A DNA stretch of 64,000 nt from Paenibacillus sp. BSR1-1 (lineage in GTDB: Bacteria > Bacillota > Bacilli > Bacillales > Cytobacillaceae), in assembly GCF_030403775.1 (NCBI RefSeq), contig NZ_JAQMWQ010000003.1, positions 62,001-126,000 of the forward strand, given 5' to 3'. Below the pieces are notes generated by a model. It searched no databases, was not told where the DNA came from, and saw only the letters and a list, made by a program, of their open reading frames with translations. The position numbers were made by a program, and so were the translations under genes. This document shows, piece by piece, positions 8,526 through 17,289 of this stretch. Each line of letters starts with the position of its first letter. Within the stretch, counting starts at the first letter, position 1.

Positions 8526-8752
8526 TTGTTATATAGCCTACGCCCTCTCTTGTTGGTATTTTAGGCCTTGTTTTTGATAATTTTTTTCTTAATATAACTT
8601 GATTTTCAAATAACGAGACGTTTTGTTAAACACGAATGTTAACAAATAATTGGGGGAAAATACCTTCTATATACCGAAAAAATGTAGGTAACACTATTTA
8701 GGGAGAAATGTATCAATATCATGAAAATGCAAAAAAAAGGAGAAAAGGAATA

Positions 8753-8938
8753 ATGCTAAAACGCGAAGCTAATATTATGATTCAATATGATAAAGAAACT
8801 ATTATTTATACCGACGAAAATTGGTGGAAGATCATTACTGAAGCTTTAGCCAATTATTATCATTCAGAGCCTTATCGAGTTGTAGATCAAAGAGACGAAA
8901 ATATTCTTTACGACTCCAGTATAAACAGAAAAGTATAG
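8753..8938 (+). CDS. Hypothetical small protein, 61 aa
   Basis: Unrecognised. The ATG at 8753 follows AAAGGAGAAAAGG at good spacing. An in-frame ATG at 8708 would add 15 Lys/Arg-rich residues but encodes that ribosome site. It has Tyr/Trp-rich segments (IIYTDENWWKIITEAL, NYYHSEPYRVV) that suggest a small folded domain. It is isolated between two terminators. Confidence 0.5.
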   Translation: MLKREANIMIQYDKETIIYTDENWWKIITEALANYYHSEPYRVVDQRDENILYDSSINRKV

Positions 8939-8960
8939 TAAGGTTATGAAATGAAAGTTT

Positions 8961-9024
8961 GTGCAATATTGTACTTAAACTAGCGCGTGCGTTGATCCAA
9001 GAGGGGTTAACGCTTTTTTTCCGT
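8961..9024 (+). repeat. Dispersed 33-bp repeat, copy 1, running into a terminator hairpin
   Basis: GTGCAATATTGTACTTAAAC plus the following TAGCGCGTGCG matches 11262-11294 at most positions. Here the end of the repeat forms the left arm of a hairpin (GCGTTGATCC with GGTTAACGC) followed by seven T, a plausible terminator. The identity of the element is unknown. Confidence 0.55.
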
Positions 9025-9184
9025 TGAGTTTATTGCACTAACAAGGCAAGTTAGTTATAGATTTTTTCCTTTTAGAGCTAAGGTTACAGGAATAAAGTTA
9101 TATTTAATCATAAAAATATGCTCGAAAACTATAATAAAATGGTAGAATATAACTATTATACTACAAGGCAAGGGAGGAAAAAGA

Positions 9185-9676
9185 TTGGATTTTTTAACTA
9201 GGTTAAGAGTTGGCTTTGAATTACTGTGGGCAATACTTTCAGCAGAACCAAAATTAACTGTGATCCTTGTAATATTTTTTGCAGGTTCATTAATTTGGGC
9301 TTTTGTGACTAACTATTTAAGACAACAAAAGCTACGGAAATCAGGCATATTAGAAGTAGACAAAATGACTGGAACTGTATTTGAGGAGTATTTACAAGGT
9401 TTATTGAAACGTAGGGGATATAAGGTTAGTTTAACCTCGGTAACAGGAGATTATGGTGCTGATCTTGTATTATCAAATACTGATAAAAAGATAGTTGTGC
9501 AAGCCAAAAGGTACAATAAAAAAGTGGGACTAAAAGCTGTTCAAGAAATTGTTTCTGCTAAGAACCATTATAATGCTGATGAATGTTGGGTTATTACAAA
9601 TAACTATTTCACTGCACCTGCTGTGAATCTGGCAATCTCTAATAAAGTAATATTAATTGATCGAGATGTTTTATGA
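9185..9676 (+). CDS. Membrane-anchored Mrr-type restriction endonuclease domain protein
   Basis: 163 residues. A hydrophobic helix (residues about 24-45, LTVILVIFFAGSLIWAFVT) anchors the protein. The C-terminal two thirds is the Mrr catalytic domain of the PD-(D/E)XK superfamily: Glu in FEEYLQGLLKRRGY, Asp in GDYGADLVL, and the Gln-x-Lys signature in VVQAKRY. Mrr relatives cut methylated or otherwise marked foreign DNA; membrane-tethered short versions are widespread and of unclear function. The TTG at 9185 is chosen for the GGGAGG site 8-9 bases upstream. It may be cotranscribed with the HEPN gene 170 bp downstream. Confidence 0.82.
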   Translation: MDFLTRLRVGFELLWAILSAEPKLTVILVIFFAGSLIWAFVTNYLRQQKLRKSGILEVDKMTGTVFEEYLQGLLKRRGYKVSLTSVTGDYGADLVLSNTDKKIVVQAKRYNKKVGLKAVQEIVSAKNHYNADECWVITNNYFTAPAVNLAISNKVILIDRDVL

Positions 9677-9845
9677 AGTGGATGTTAGAAATGAATAAGG
9701 GAGCATAAGTAAGTTCTCGACATTCGGTTTACATTGACTGCAACTTTGTTGATCTAATCTTTTTTAAATATCCTGTTCAACAAATGATGGCTTATTTGTT
9801 GAAAGGAACCCAACTGAAAAAAATAATAAGTGAGTGATATAAATT

Positions 9846-11135
9846 ATGAAACCTTTAGCATTTAAAGTAAATGAAACTTTATTGAAAGATTGGGTAAGTG
9901 AATGGAAAGAGGAAGAATTTGTTGTACTTTGTAAGAGTCTAAAAACCGAAGATAACGCAGAATACGATCCAACACTTCTATATGGAATTATAAATAAGGT
10001 GAAAAGTTGTATTTCAAGCTGGAGAAAAGATATATTGCCTTCCAATGATACTGAATTAATTAATTTTATTTTGGATTTATTAAAAAATAACCGTGCAATA
10101 GTTCATACATATTTTCGTACACCACCTAAAAAAAGAGAGTTAAGAATAGCCAATTACTATGAAATATTACTTACACCATTAGACATTTATACAATTAAAA
10201 GAATTACCAGCTTTGAGGGTGAAGTGCACGGTGATTTAGATTTATCACTTAAAGATGTTTGTGAAGCTGAAATAAATGTGATGAGTGATGTATTTTGGTT
10301 TACATATTTTGACCTTGATAAACCTGCAGAGAAATGGATTAATCCATTAGCAGGGATAGAACAAAAGCCTAGGTTTATGTCACTAGATGCTGCATCACCG
10401 GATGAATATACAAAACCTAAACAATATTTAACTTGCAAAATTCTATTTGATGAACAGTATTATAAAGACAATATAGTAAATATCGAATTAAAAAAGGAAG
10501 AAGTAATACAACATTTTTTGTATTTTGCAGCGTTAAAAGGTTTTAATTTTGGAGTAACAAATTTTCATCACCTTGAGAGGAGAAAGGGAGGGATTGACAA
10601 TCCTTATAGTTCCTTTATAATTGAAAATCCATTTAAACTTGAACTTACGCCTTTAAAATATTTTAATGCAGCCAGGTCAACAACTGACTCACGACTCCAA
10701 TTTTTATCTTATTATAATGTATTAGAATACTTTTTTAATCAAGATACTGAATTTAAATCTCTCAAAAAGGTTTTATCTGATACTTTTAGTTTTAGTGATC
10801 ATTCAGAAATAGTAAGTTGGTTTTATAATACCAATTTACCTAGGCGTGAGCGAGGACTTTCCAGGGATAAACTATTTTCGATTGCAGCTGAAGTACCTCA
10901 TGTTAGTGCAAGATATTCTCAAGATATTAGAATAAATAATTATAGGAATACGATCTATACAATTTGTAATAGAATCTATAATTTACGATGTGCAATAGTT
11001 CATTCCAAAAAAAGTCCAGGTGAATTTTTTGAACCTGAACCGTCAAATCTTTTAATTGAAAGACATGTGCCTTTACTTGAATTTTTAGCTAATAAAGTTA
11101 TAAATTCACATCATACAGGTCAGCAGTGGACTTAG
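9846..11135 (+). CDS. ApeA-like HEPN domain protein, putative RNase
   Basis: 429 residues. The C-terminal quarter has the feature of ApeA-like HEPN proteins: a long helix (RLQFLSYYNVLEYFF) and, near the end, YNLRCAIVHSKK, which contains the Arg-x4-His RNase motif. The N-terminal 280 residues are unrecognised and lack membrane segments. HEPN proteins with this motif usually cleave RNA in toxin-antitoxin, CRISPR or anti-phage systems, and ApeA itself is an abortive-infection protein of E. coli. A defence role fits the Mrr and GIY-YIG neighbours, but this is inference. The start at ATG 9846 is uncertain because the ribosome site is weak. A strong terminator follows. Confidence 0.75.
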   Translation: MKPLAFKVNETLLKDWVSEWKEEEFVVLCKSLKTEDNAEYDPTLLYGIINKVKSCISSWRKDILPSNDTELINFILDLLKNNRAIVHTYFRTPPKKRELRIANYYEILLTPLDIYTIKRITSFEGEVHGDLDLSLKDVCEAEINVMSDVFWFTYFDLDKPAEKWINPLAGIEQKPRFMSLDAASPDEYTKPKQYLTCKILFDEQYYKDNIVNIELKKEEVIQHFLYFAALKGFNFGVTNFHHLERRKGGIDNPYSSFIIENPFKLELTPLKYFNAARSTTDSRLQFLSYYNVLEYFFNQDTEFKSLKKVLSDTFSFSDHSEIVSWFYNTNLPRRERGLSRDKLFSIAAEVPHVSARYSQDIRINNYRNTIYTICNRIYNLRCAIVHSKKSPGEFFEPEPSNLLIERHVPLLEFLANKVINSHHTGQQWT

Positions 11136-11152
11136 TAGAAAATTAATAAATA

Positions 11153-11194
11153 AAAAAAAGAAACTGAATCATGTAATACCAGTTTCTTTTTTTT
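11153..11194 (+). terminator. Rho-independent terminator of the HEPN gene
   Basis: AAAAGAAACTG pairs with CAGTTTCTTTT around a 13-base loop, then a long T run. Confidence 0.85.
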
Positions 11195-11261
11195 GTATCT
11201 TAAGGAAGGCTGAGTTAATCCTAAAATAATCGCAAAGATAGTCCCAAATACTGACGCGTTT

Positions 11262-11294
11262 GTGAAATACTGTACTTAAACTATCGGGTGCGTC
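11262..11294 (+). repeat. Dispersed 33-bp repeat, copy 2
   Basis: Matches 8961-8993 (shared GTACTTAAACTA core, GTGCG end). This copy is joined directly to the truncated YolD-like gene instead of the terminator arm. Confidence 0.5.
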
Positions 11295-11302
11295 TATTGA
11301 AT

Positions 11303-11482
11303 AAGATGGAATATAACCATTCGGTAAAGCTGACGTTATGGGATGACGGATTTACTCATGATATTAATGGTCGAGTTCATTTCGGGGATCCTTTTACGCA
11401 TGAGCTACGCATTGAAGTGAAGCCTGGCGAATTTGAGAGGGTGATTTTCGAAAGTGTGGTCGGAGTGAAGGTCTTGGATTAA
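11303..11482 (+). pseudogene. YolD-like protein, C-terminal fragment
   Basis: MEYNHSVKLTLWDDG, followed by HDINGRVHFGDPFTHELRI and FERVIFESVVGVKVLD, is the small beta-barrel C-terminal domain of YolD-like proteins. Complete members have about 100-115 residues with an N-terminal region containing LPEH and an acidic helix, which is missing here. The frame upstream is occupied by the 33-bp repeat, so the 5' part was probably lost at that junction. An in-frame GTG at 11288 has no good ribosome site. Confidence 0.6.
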
Positions 11483-11671
11483 GCGGACTACAAGGATAAC
11501 TTCAGCATAACGCGGTTTGGCGTTATTAAGAACGATTAGAGGATATTTTTAAGCCATCAGGTGATTTTACAAAAGAAGAATTATGTCGAAAAAGGTACAA
11601 ATTGGATTTTTTCAACCTTTTTGTCTTTCCCTCAATTACAATGAATTCGAGTGTAGACTGAGAGGAGACTT

Positions 11672-11947
11672 ATTTATATACTTGTTAATTTTGTTGATAA
11701 AGAAAGGCCTACAATAATTTTAGAAAAGGAATATGTTGATATATTACCTTTAATTGAAATGATAAAAAATAGAGGATTCATTGCCATTTTGCTTGATCCT
11801 AATGGTGACAAAACCATACATGGGCGTTTTTTCGATTATGAATATATTCTTTCATCAGACTCTCCGAAAGGGGAAGTTAAAGAACGATTGGCTGTTTCTT
11901 TAGATACAAGCTTTAACAGCATTACAGGAATGGATATAGGCAAATAA
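11672..11947 (+). CDS. Hypothetical 91-aa protein lacking a canonical start
   Basis: The coherent reading frame begins just after AGAGGAG (11661-11667) with ATT at 11672 or ATA at 11678. It continues ILVNFVDKERPTIILEKEY and ends at TAA 11947. The first ATG (11759) is 29 codons inside what looks like the folded domain. ATT is a rare but real initiator in some bacteria; alternatively the start has mutated and this is a fresh pseudogene. The protein is unrecognised, with a strand-rich N-terminal half and a FDYEYILSSDSP loop. Confidence 0.45.
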   Translation: MYILVNFVDKERPTIILEKEYVDILPLIEMIKNRGFIAILLDPNGDKTIHGRFFDYEYILSSDSPKGEVKERLAVSLDTSFNSITGMDIGK

Positions 11948-12006
11948 AGTTGGTTAATGAAAAAGTAAGAGCAATTTTACCGCTCTTACTTTTATTTATT
12001 AAATAT

Positions 12007-12216
12007 TTAAATCATTTTAAAATGCTGGAACGCTTCTCTAACGTCATTCTGTTTGGCTAAAGGGCAAGGATGAACCCTGGAGATGGGGGAATGCCTATTT
12101 GGTGATTTCTTTGGTTTGAGACCGCAAACTTCTTTCATATGGGCAATCCAGCAGGTTTTTACTGAGTATCCATGTTTTAGTTTTATGTAATCTTGGATTT
12201 CCATATAGGTTGCCAT
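12007..12216 (-). CDS. Small conserved hypothetical protein, 69 aa
   Basis: A short basic protein (YMEIQDYIKLKHGYSVKTCW, then IAHMKEVCGLKPKKSPNR, ending HPCPLAKQNDVREAFQHFKMI). I recognise the pattern as a small family common in Bacillus and its mobile regions, with no established function. The conserved Cys, His and the two Pro-Lys segments could form a nucleic-acid or metal site, but this is a guess. A GGAGGAATCTAA site precedes the ATG at 12216. A degraded paralogue lies at 5401-5538. It is 23 bp downstream of the 12240 gene and may form one transcript with it. Confidence 0.7.
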   Translation of the reverse strand: MATYMEIQDYIKLKHGYSVKTCWIAHMKEVCGLKPKKSPNRHSPISRVHPCPLAKQNDVREAFQHFKMI

Positions 12217-12239
12217 TTAGATTCCTCCATTAGAATAAA

Positions 12240-12635
12240 TCAGTAGTCGTCATCGATACCTTCTAAAGCCATCCTAGCAATCCACATTTTTTCAGCAAAT
12301 GCTTCCGCATTCTCATCATATTCCATAGGAGTACCCTGTATCTTTTTAATTACTTGAATATCCAATCCGGTTTTTTCCTTTATTGCCTCCGCTAATCTAA
12401 TAGCAATAGAATGTAAGTTGAATTTTTGGCTGTCCTTCTCTTTAAGTGAAAAGAGGTCAACATTATACCCATAAACTTCGTCATAAAGAGTGAAATCGTA
12501 TCCTGGTTCCTTATCTAAAAGACAGTGCGAGATTTCTATTTTTGCCTCTCTAAATCCTATTCGCCTATGTGGTTTATAAACTTGTAAAACAGTATTATGA
12601 AAATGTAAATCAAATATCCCCTTTGAATCGTCCAT
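12240..12635 (-). CDS. Hypothetical protein, 131 aa
   Basis: An acidic soluble protein with strand-rich first half (GIFDLHFHNTVLQVY, KIEISHCLLDKEPGYDFTLY) and helical second half (SIAIRLAEAIKEKTGLDIQV). No motif is recognised. The ATG at 12635 is chosen because GGTGA lies 5 bases upstream; a GTG at 12644 would lie within that site. It is probably cotranscribed with 12007-12216. Confidence 0.6.
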   Translation of the reverse strand: MDDSKGIFDLHFHNTVLQVYKPHRRIGFREAKIEISHCLLDKEPGYDFTLYDEVYGYNVDLFSLKEKDSQKFNLHSIAIRLAEAIKEKTGLDIQVIKKIQGTPMEYDENAEAFAEKMWIARMALEGIDDDY

Positions 12636-12707
12636 AAATATCACCAGTCAATTACTAAAATGTTGTTCTTGCGAGTTGAAAAAAGAGGGTGATAACTAAG
12701 CTACCCT

Positions 12708-12800
12708 TTACCCCTTAAATATCCATTTAATACAATATAATGGAATTGTAATCCATCCTAAAAGCACATAAATTACTAAGAATTTAATAACTTTCCCCAT
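12708..12800 (-). CDS. 30-aa single-pass membrane peptide
   Basis: The ATG at 12800 follows AAAGGAG at 9 bases. The peptide starts MGKVIKF, has one hydrophobic helix (LVIYVLLGWITIPLYCI) and ends KWIFKG, so it has positive charges at both ends. The strong ribosome site argues that it is translated. Small toxins of type I systems and holin-like or regulatory peptides look like this; no antisense RNA was identified. An in-frame ATG at 12809 overlaps the ribosome site. Confidence 0.55.
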   Translation of the reverse strand: MGKVIKFLVIYVLLGWITIPLYCIKWIFKG

Positions 12801-13005
12801 TGTATACATCTCCTTTTTATATTAATGACAGGGCATTCATTTGGTTTCTGTTAATTTGGTAAAATATGTTACGCTTACTAATAATAGACCAGTTTGGTAG
12901 GTTTTTCAATATAATGTAGATATACTCAACGATATTTTATTTAGCAATACTTAATCCATTTAAAATGCTGTAAAATAAAGAGAAAGGAGGAAGGGTTGGA
13001 ATAAG

Positions 13006-13605
13006 ATGAAGTTAAATCATTTAATTCTTGTAATTATTATTGGAGTGGCAGTCTATATTGGACTTCATTCAAATTTTAAAACTCATAGCGTAACGGAAAA
13101 TAATGTTTCCCAGGAGAAAAAGAGCAAAGACATTAGTAAGGAAACAGTATCTATAGAAGATAAGCAAAAAAGTTTTACTGATTTCTATAATAAGGTATAT
13201 GATTTAATACATAATTTTGAGAAAATTGATACTGCATTAAACACCCTAAGCAAAAGTAATCCTTCTAAATTACAAGCGTACGAAGCATTTACAAAACTTA
13301 GAGATTCCATGGAACAAGGTCAAAAATTACCTCTAGGTACATTAATTCCGGAGGCCTTTAGCAAAACGCAAGAAAAAACATTCAATGATATCGTTGATGA
13401 CTTGTATAAAACTTTTCAATATAGGAAATTTGCATATGACCATTTTTTAAATTATTTAGATAAAAATAGTTTAAAGGAAGAAGAAGAGGCTAAACAATGG
13501 TTAAGTAGTGCTCATAGTAGCCAACAGTCTGCAACGATTAACCTTGTTGGTCTCAAAGCTGAAATAGGATTAACTGGAGAGGTAAATTCAGGACAGAAAA
13601 AGTAG
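13006..13605 (+). CDS. Membrane-anchored hypothetical protein
   Basis: 199 residues. An N-terminal helix (LNHLILVIIIGVAVYIGL) acts as an uncleaved anchor or signal, followed by a charged linker (EKKSKDISKE) and a mostly helical extracytoplasmic domain of about 140 residues. There is no lipobox cysteine and no enzyme motif. GAGAAAGGAGG precedes the ATG. It has its own terminator. The function is unknown. Confidence 0.65.
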   Translation: MKLNHLILVIIIGVAVYIGLHSNFKTHSVTENNVSQEKKSKDISKETVSIEDKQKSFTDFYNKVYDLIHNFEKIDTALNTLSKSNPSKLQAYEAFTKLRDSMEQGQKLPLGTLIPEAFSKTQEKTFNDIVDDLYKTFQYRKFAYDHFLNYLDKNSLKEEEEAKQWLSSAHSSQQSATINLVGLKAEIGLTGEVNSGQKK

Positions 13606-13653
13606 TTTATCTAAAAACCTTTTTTTTTAGGTCTTTTGGGAAAAGTGAAAAGT

Positions 13654-13695
13654 AAAAAGTTCCCAGGGCGTGGCCACATGGGTACTTTTTTTTTT
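13654..13695 (+). terminator. Rho-independent terminator
   Basis: AAAAGTTCCC pairs (with one mismatch) with GGGTACTTTT and is followed by a long T run. It is similar to the hairpin at 8487-8525. Confidence 0.7.
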
Positions 13696-13710
13696 ACATA
13701 CAATGTCTGA

Positions 13711-13948
13711 TTAATTAGTAATATCATTCGTAATCTTTCGTTGTAAGGATTTTAAAAACATATCCCTTCTATTGCCACTAGGTGCTTTTAAGAAAGGCTT
13801 CCAATCCAATTTGTCTCCTATATCATGGTGATTTGGACATAAAAAGACAAGATTGTCTACATAATCAAAATCATCAATTTTTTATTTTTCAAGTCCTCTT
13901 TTATTTCTTTTAGGAATGATGTGATGGGTGGTTGCAATTATTACGCAA
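13711..13948 (-). pseudogene. HNH endonuclease remnant
   Basis: The minus-strand frame reads DCVIIATTHHIIPKRNKRGL, then EK, a TAA, and then DNLVFLCPNHHDIGDKL. The two histidine boxes are the HNH core (HHxxP and LCxxHH). One in-frame TAA interrupts them, and the N-terminal part and the first zinc cysteines are absent. It ends at TAA 13711. The adjacent frameshifted nuclease ends within a few bases, so a deletion junction lies near 13950. Confidence 0.65.
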
Positions 13949-13955
13949 TCAGTTC

Positions 13956-15001
13956 TTATTCAATCGGATCAAACCCCATACCCTCGAACAACTTATAACC
14001 CTCTGCTCGTATCTCCGACAGTGTTTTATTCTTTTCTTTCACAATCGCATAATCATACGCATTGACTTTTCCGCTTGGCGCAAACTGTTTCGCCCACGCG
14101 TTTAAGGAAATAATTTTCCCGTTGAACTCCACATTGTTGCCGATCTGAATGTTCGGGAGAGATGTCTCTTCCTTGTTCCTGAAGTAGATCTGATCGCCTT
14201 CAGACACAAGTCCGACATCCAGCATGTGGATGAGTTTCGGGAAACGTTTTCGCGTCCCGTTTGCCTGCCTTCGAGCGGTCGGCCGTTTGTTTTCGTTCGT
14301 CAATATTTCGGAGAAGTAGTCGTCATCAGAGCCAAGGGGCAAAAGCTTTTTGATTTCTAGGAGATACTCCTCGTCGGTTTCTCCTTCGATGACTTGCGGC
14401 GCAATCTCGAAGCAGGAGATGTCGACTCCTTGGTCAAAAGCCAGGCAGAGGCTGACAGAACGCTTGGGTCGAATCTCGAGGCGACCAAGATGATGCGCTG
14501 ATCGGCATTGAAATCATCAAAGGCTTCATGTTCGTTAAGGAACGCAAGGATGTTAGCAATGCCGGCCTCGACGGCCTCTTCTCTTTGGACGCCTTCATGC
14601 TGGACCAAATAATCGGAGTATACTTTCTCGACGATTTCCTCGACACTGTTGATCTTAGCGAAGGAGGCGGCATAGCGGATAGCTTGGGATTCAAAGTTGT
14701 CCTTTCGCGCCCTCATGTCTTCTTCGTCCCGTTTGATCTCAATCACGACGATATTCCCGTTGCTGTCAATCCCGACCAAGTCCGTCCTCTTATTCGCATT
14801 GTTGCGGACCTGTTTGCCGATTATCTTGAGCTCGTAGTCTTCCTGCTGTGTTAGAACCTCGATATGTTCCTGTAGGAACTCTTCCAGTGCAGATTCGACG
14901 AGGCCCAGGCTCCTATAGGTAATTCTCGATATCTCGTGGGTGTTCTTCTTCATTCTCTTTTTGTTCGGCAAAGTGCCGTCAAGTTGAATCTTGACCAACA
15001 T
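13956..15001 (-). pseudogene. PD-(D/E)XK nuclease-like (DUF91/NucS-type) gene, frameshifted
   Basis: The first part (from ATG 15001, with GGAGGAG upstream) has RTDLVGIDSNGNIVVIEIKR, giving the Asp and Glu-x-Lys of a PD-(D/E)XK site at about residues 73-90. After ASAWL the frame breaks in a T run near 14450. Restoring one T continues the protein as FDQGVDISCFEIAPQ through to DPIE and TAA 13956, about 349 residues in total. The C-terminal half (from about 14342) is open in its own frame. Base composition is clearly richer in G+C than the flanks, with Arg, Ala and CGN codons, suggesting import from another genus. It is probably inactive, unless the indel is a sequence error. Confidence 0.75.
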
Positions 15002-15227
15002 TATAACTCCTCCAATTCATATTCCGCTTTTTATTATACCTCCTGTTCCATATTTTTTTATTAAAGAATATTGGCCAATTTTTATAAATGGCTCTGTAAA
15101 TGGCCATTGTTGACTTATAACAATGTTCATTTGTGCTGGAGGTACGGTACGAAGATTCATGGAAGTACGGGGCAGGGGAGACGCGCCAGGCGCGCAAAAT
15201 CAAAAACAAGTTTAATAGAGCATTAAA

Positions 15228-15440
15228 TTAAGAAATGATTCCTTCTTTTACTAGTTCCTCAGCAAACTCTCCAACTATGTGGTGCATGCTTCCGATTGTT
15301 GGTGTAACATCATCCATTTCAATTATATCTCCTTCTGAATCTGAAAGTATTAATGAAATGTCAAAGCACTTAATAGAATTGCCTCTAATGCCTGTCAACA
15401 ATTGAAGGACTTGATCCTTTCTGAAAATAATTTGTTTGAA
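15228..15440 (-). pseudogene. Unrecognised gene fragment (C-terminal 70 aa)
   Basis: A coherent minus-strand frame reads RKDQVLQLLTGIRGNSIKC, then FDISLILSDSEGDIIEMDDV, and ends HHIVGEFAEELVKEGIIS. It has no start codon, because a TAA lies just upstream in frame. The composition is that of a real acidic protein, perhaps an immunity-type protein. I cannot name the family. Confidence 0.4.
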
Positions 15441-15501
15441 TTAATATAATCTTAACACTTGGACATTTGAGCAGAGATAATTTTATTCATCGCTATCGAG
15501 A

Positions 15502-15777
15502 TTAATCTTCAGCTCTTCTGCAGCTTTTATCATGATGGTTTTTCTTAAAATATTGCTCGTAAAGAATGACGGCTCCAAAAATTTTTTCGATTAAAAAATC
15601 CAATTTAGTATCGAATGGGTCATATTCATTTAGAAAACTTTCCGTAATATGCCGATAAACCTGTTTGACTGATTCGACCAATCGCTTAACCTTATCCGTA
15701 AGATCCCTAAAACCAAATTTCGGACTCATGCTTTTACTGTCCATCATCAAACACTGATTTTCTTTTCGAATCATCAC
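15502..15777 (-). CDS. Hypothetical protein, 91 aa
   Basis: A helical-looking protein (DLTDKVKRLVESVKQVYRHI, FLIEKIFGAVILYEQYF) with no family recognised. The start is GTG 15777 or the ATG after it, with no obvious ribosome site of its own. A 14-codon leader frame (MIMNITSSVIKGSL), which does have GAGGTG, ends 2 bases before the GTG, so translational coupling is possible. Confidence 0.4.
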   Translation of the reverse strand: MMIRKENQCLMMDSKSMSPKFGFRDLTDKVKRLVESVKQVYRHITESFLNEYDPFDTKLDFLIEKIFGAVILYEQYFKKNHHDKSCRRAED

Positions 15778-16187
15778 ATCTAAAGTGAACCTTTGATTAC
15801 ACTTGATGTTATATTCATAATCATTTTCACCTCATCAAAACTTTCAGAGCTACGGATTTTTTTCATTATTAAAGGTGTATTACAAATTTTCGAACGAAAA
15901 ATGTCTATTTTGTTAACAAGTGATTAATTTTATAAATATAGTTATTTTTTAAATTATTTAATATTTTTGTATGAGTATTTTTCAAAGATTGCGCCAAATT
16001 ACAGGCAAAAAATTGTATAGATAAAAATAAATATTATATTATACTACTATAACGAAATTTTGTCAAGGTACCAATGAAAAGAAAGTAAAGAATAAAGCTT
16101 TGAGTTTAGTTAAATGAATGAAGAAATAAAAATTCAATTTACTTTTTTATATGACAAAAATTATAATAATTTCGGGAGAAGTGATGA
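15778..16187. other. AT-rich stretch without a gene
   Basis: Apart from the short leader frame at its left end (about 15780-15825, minus strand), I see only A/T-rich DNA with no frame longer than about 30 codons and no convincing hairpin. Confidence 0.6.
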
Positions 16188-17105
16188 TAATTGTCGAATC
16201 TTACTTCAAGACGTATGAATGAAGGAATTGGCTATTATCAGTTTTGAAAAAGGTACTAGAGATCCAAATACGGTATTCAACACTGGAAATTATTCTGAAG
16301 TAGAGCCGATAAGAGAACAGAAATAAGTGAGTTTATTAAAACATCTTTGAAGGGAATGATTTTTATTTTTCTCCATTTATCTTTTCAGCACGTGGAGCAT
16401 TTACACAGACCAATCAAGGTTGGTCCTTAGAACCGGGCATCAAACTTTAAATGCTGAACGGCCAGCACAGGGCAAGGGCAATTGTCATCCTCATTAAGCC
16501 ACCTAAAATCGCAAAAGAAACGGCAGAGGAAACAGGAAATAAAAAAGAAATACGAAAAATTCCAGCTTATTTTGAGAAACTAAAGGCCTATCCAGTAGCG
16601 ATGCAGGTTTATTTGGACCTTCAGAGCAGGAAGAAAGGCAGCTTTTCACCGACACCATTACGGAGAGGAAAGAGGCCCAAATGGGATTAATTATTTAATA
16701 TGATAATCGTGACACCTATACTGAATTAACAAGAAACGTTGCAATGAAGCTGAAGCATCAATATTAAATTGAACAAGAATTATCCCGACTAACGAACTAT
16801 AAATCCTCAGTTATCTCACTTACAAGCTTGAGAAATGCCTGCTTGCCTTGTTCGAAGGTAATTTATCAGTCAAAAAAGGCGAAACAAACTTTGGTAAATA
16901 CAAACCGAATGATGTAATGGTGGTTTCTCTTGCATTTTTTTCTTGCATTTTTTGAAAGCTGGCAAAAGTTAATCCCAAAACAAATGGGCAATCACAGGAA
17001 GAGTATCTCGCTTAACGGGTATACAGGTTACCTTGGCCTTATCGATCTTTGAACTAACCCCAAAACGCTTAATGCCCCACCTAGAAGCTATCCTACAACT
17101 TAGAA
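16188..17105 (+). pseudogene. Eroded DGQHR (DndB-like) protein gene 1
   Basis: Scattered frames preserve recognisable pieces: EISEFIKTSLKGND, FSARGAFTQTNQGWSLEPG, LNGQHRARAI (the DGQHR signature with Asp replaced by Asn), FEKLKAYPVAMQVYLDL and TRNVAMKLKHQY. At least six stop codons or frame changes separate them. Boundaries are approximate. DGQHR proteins include DndB, the regulator of DNA phosphorothioation, and relatives in defence islands. Nothing here can be functional. Confidence 0.55.
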
Positions 17106-17289
17106 ATTTATAAAATTATTGCTCATGGAAATATCATGGTCCGCTATTAATCATCTTTATGACCATAAAGATAGAAGTATAAAACCCATTCATCAACCAC
17201 CTCCATACAAAGAACAGCCATGAAATTTAATGCATTAGTAAATATGGCATGGATTGGGTATTCTTGTTCTTCAACGATGTATTTTTCCA

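Noticed and set aside
14528..14854. Plus-strand 108-codon open frame
   Set aside because: Antisense shadow of the G+C-rich PD-(D/E)XK gene, where stop codons are rare on both strands.
15050..15210. Insertion-sequence remnant between the nuclease pseudogene and the 15228 fragment
   Set aside because: Sequence looks like IS debris (G+C-rich end, odd open frames), but I could not find inverted repeats or a transposase motif, so it is not annotated.
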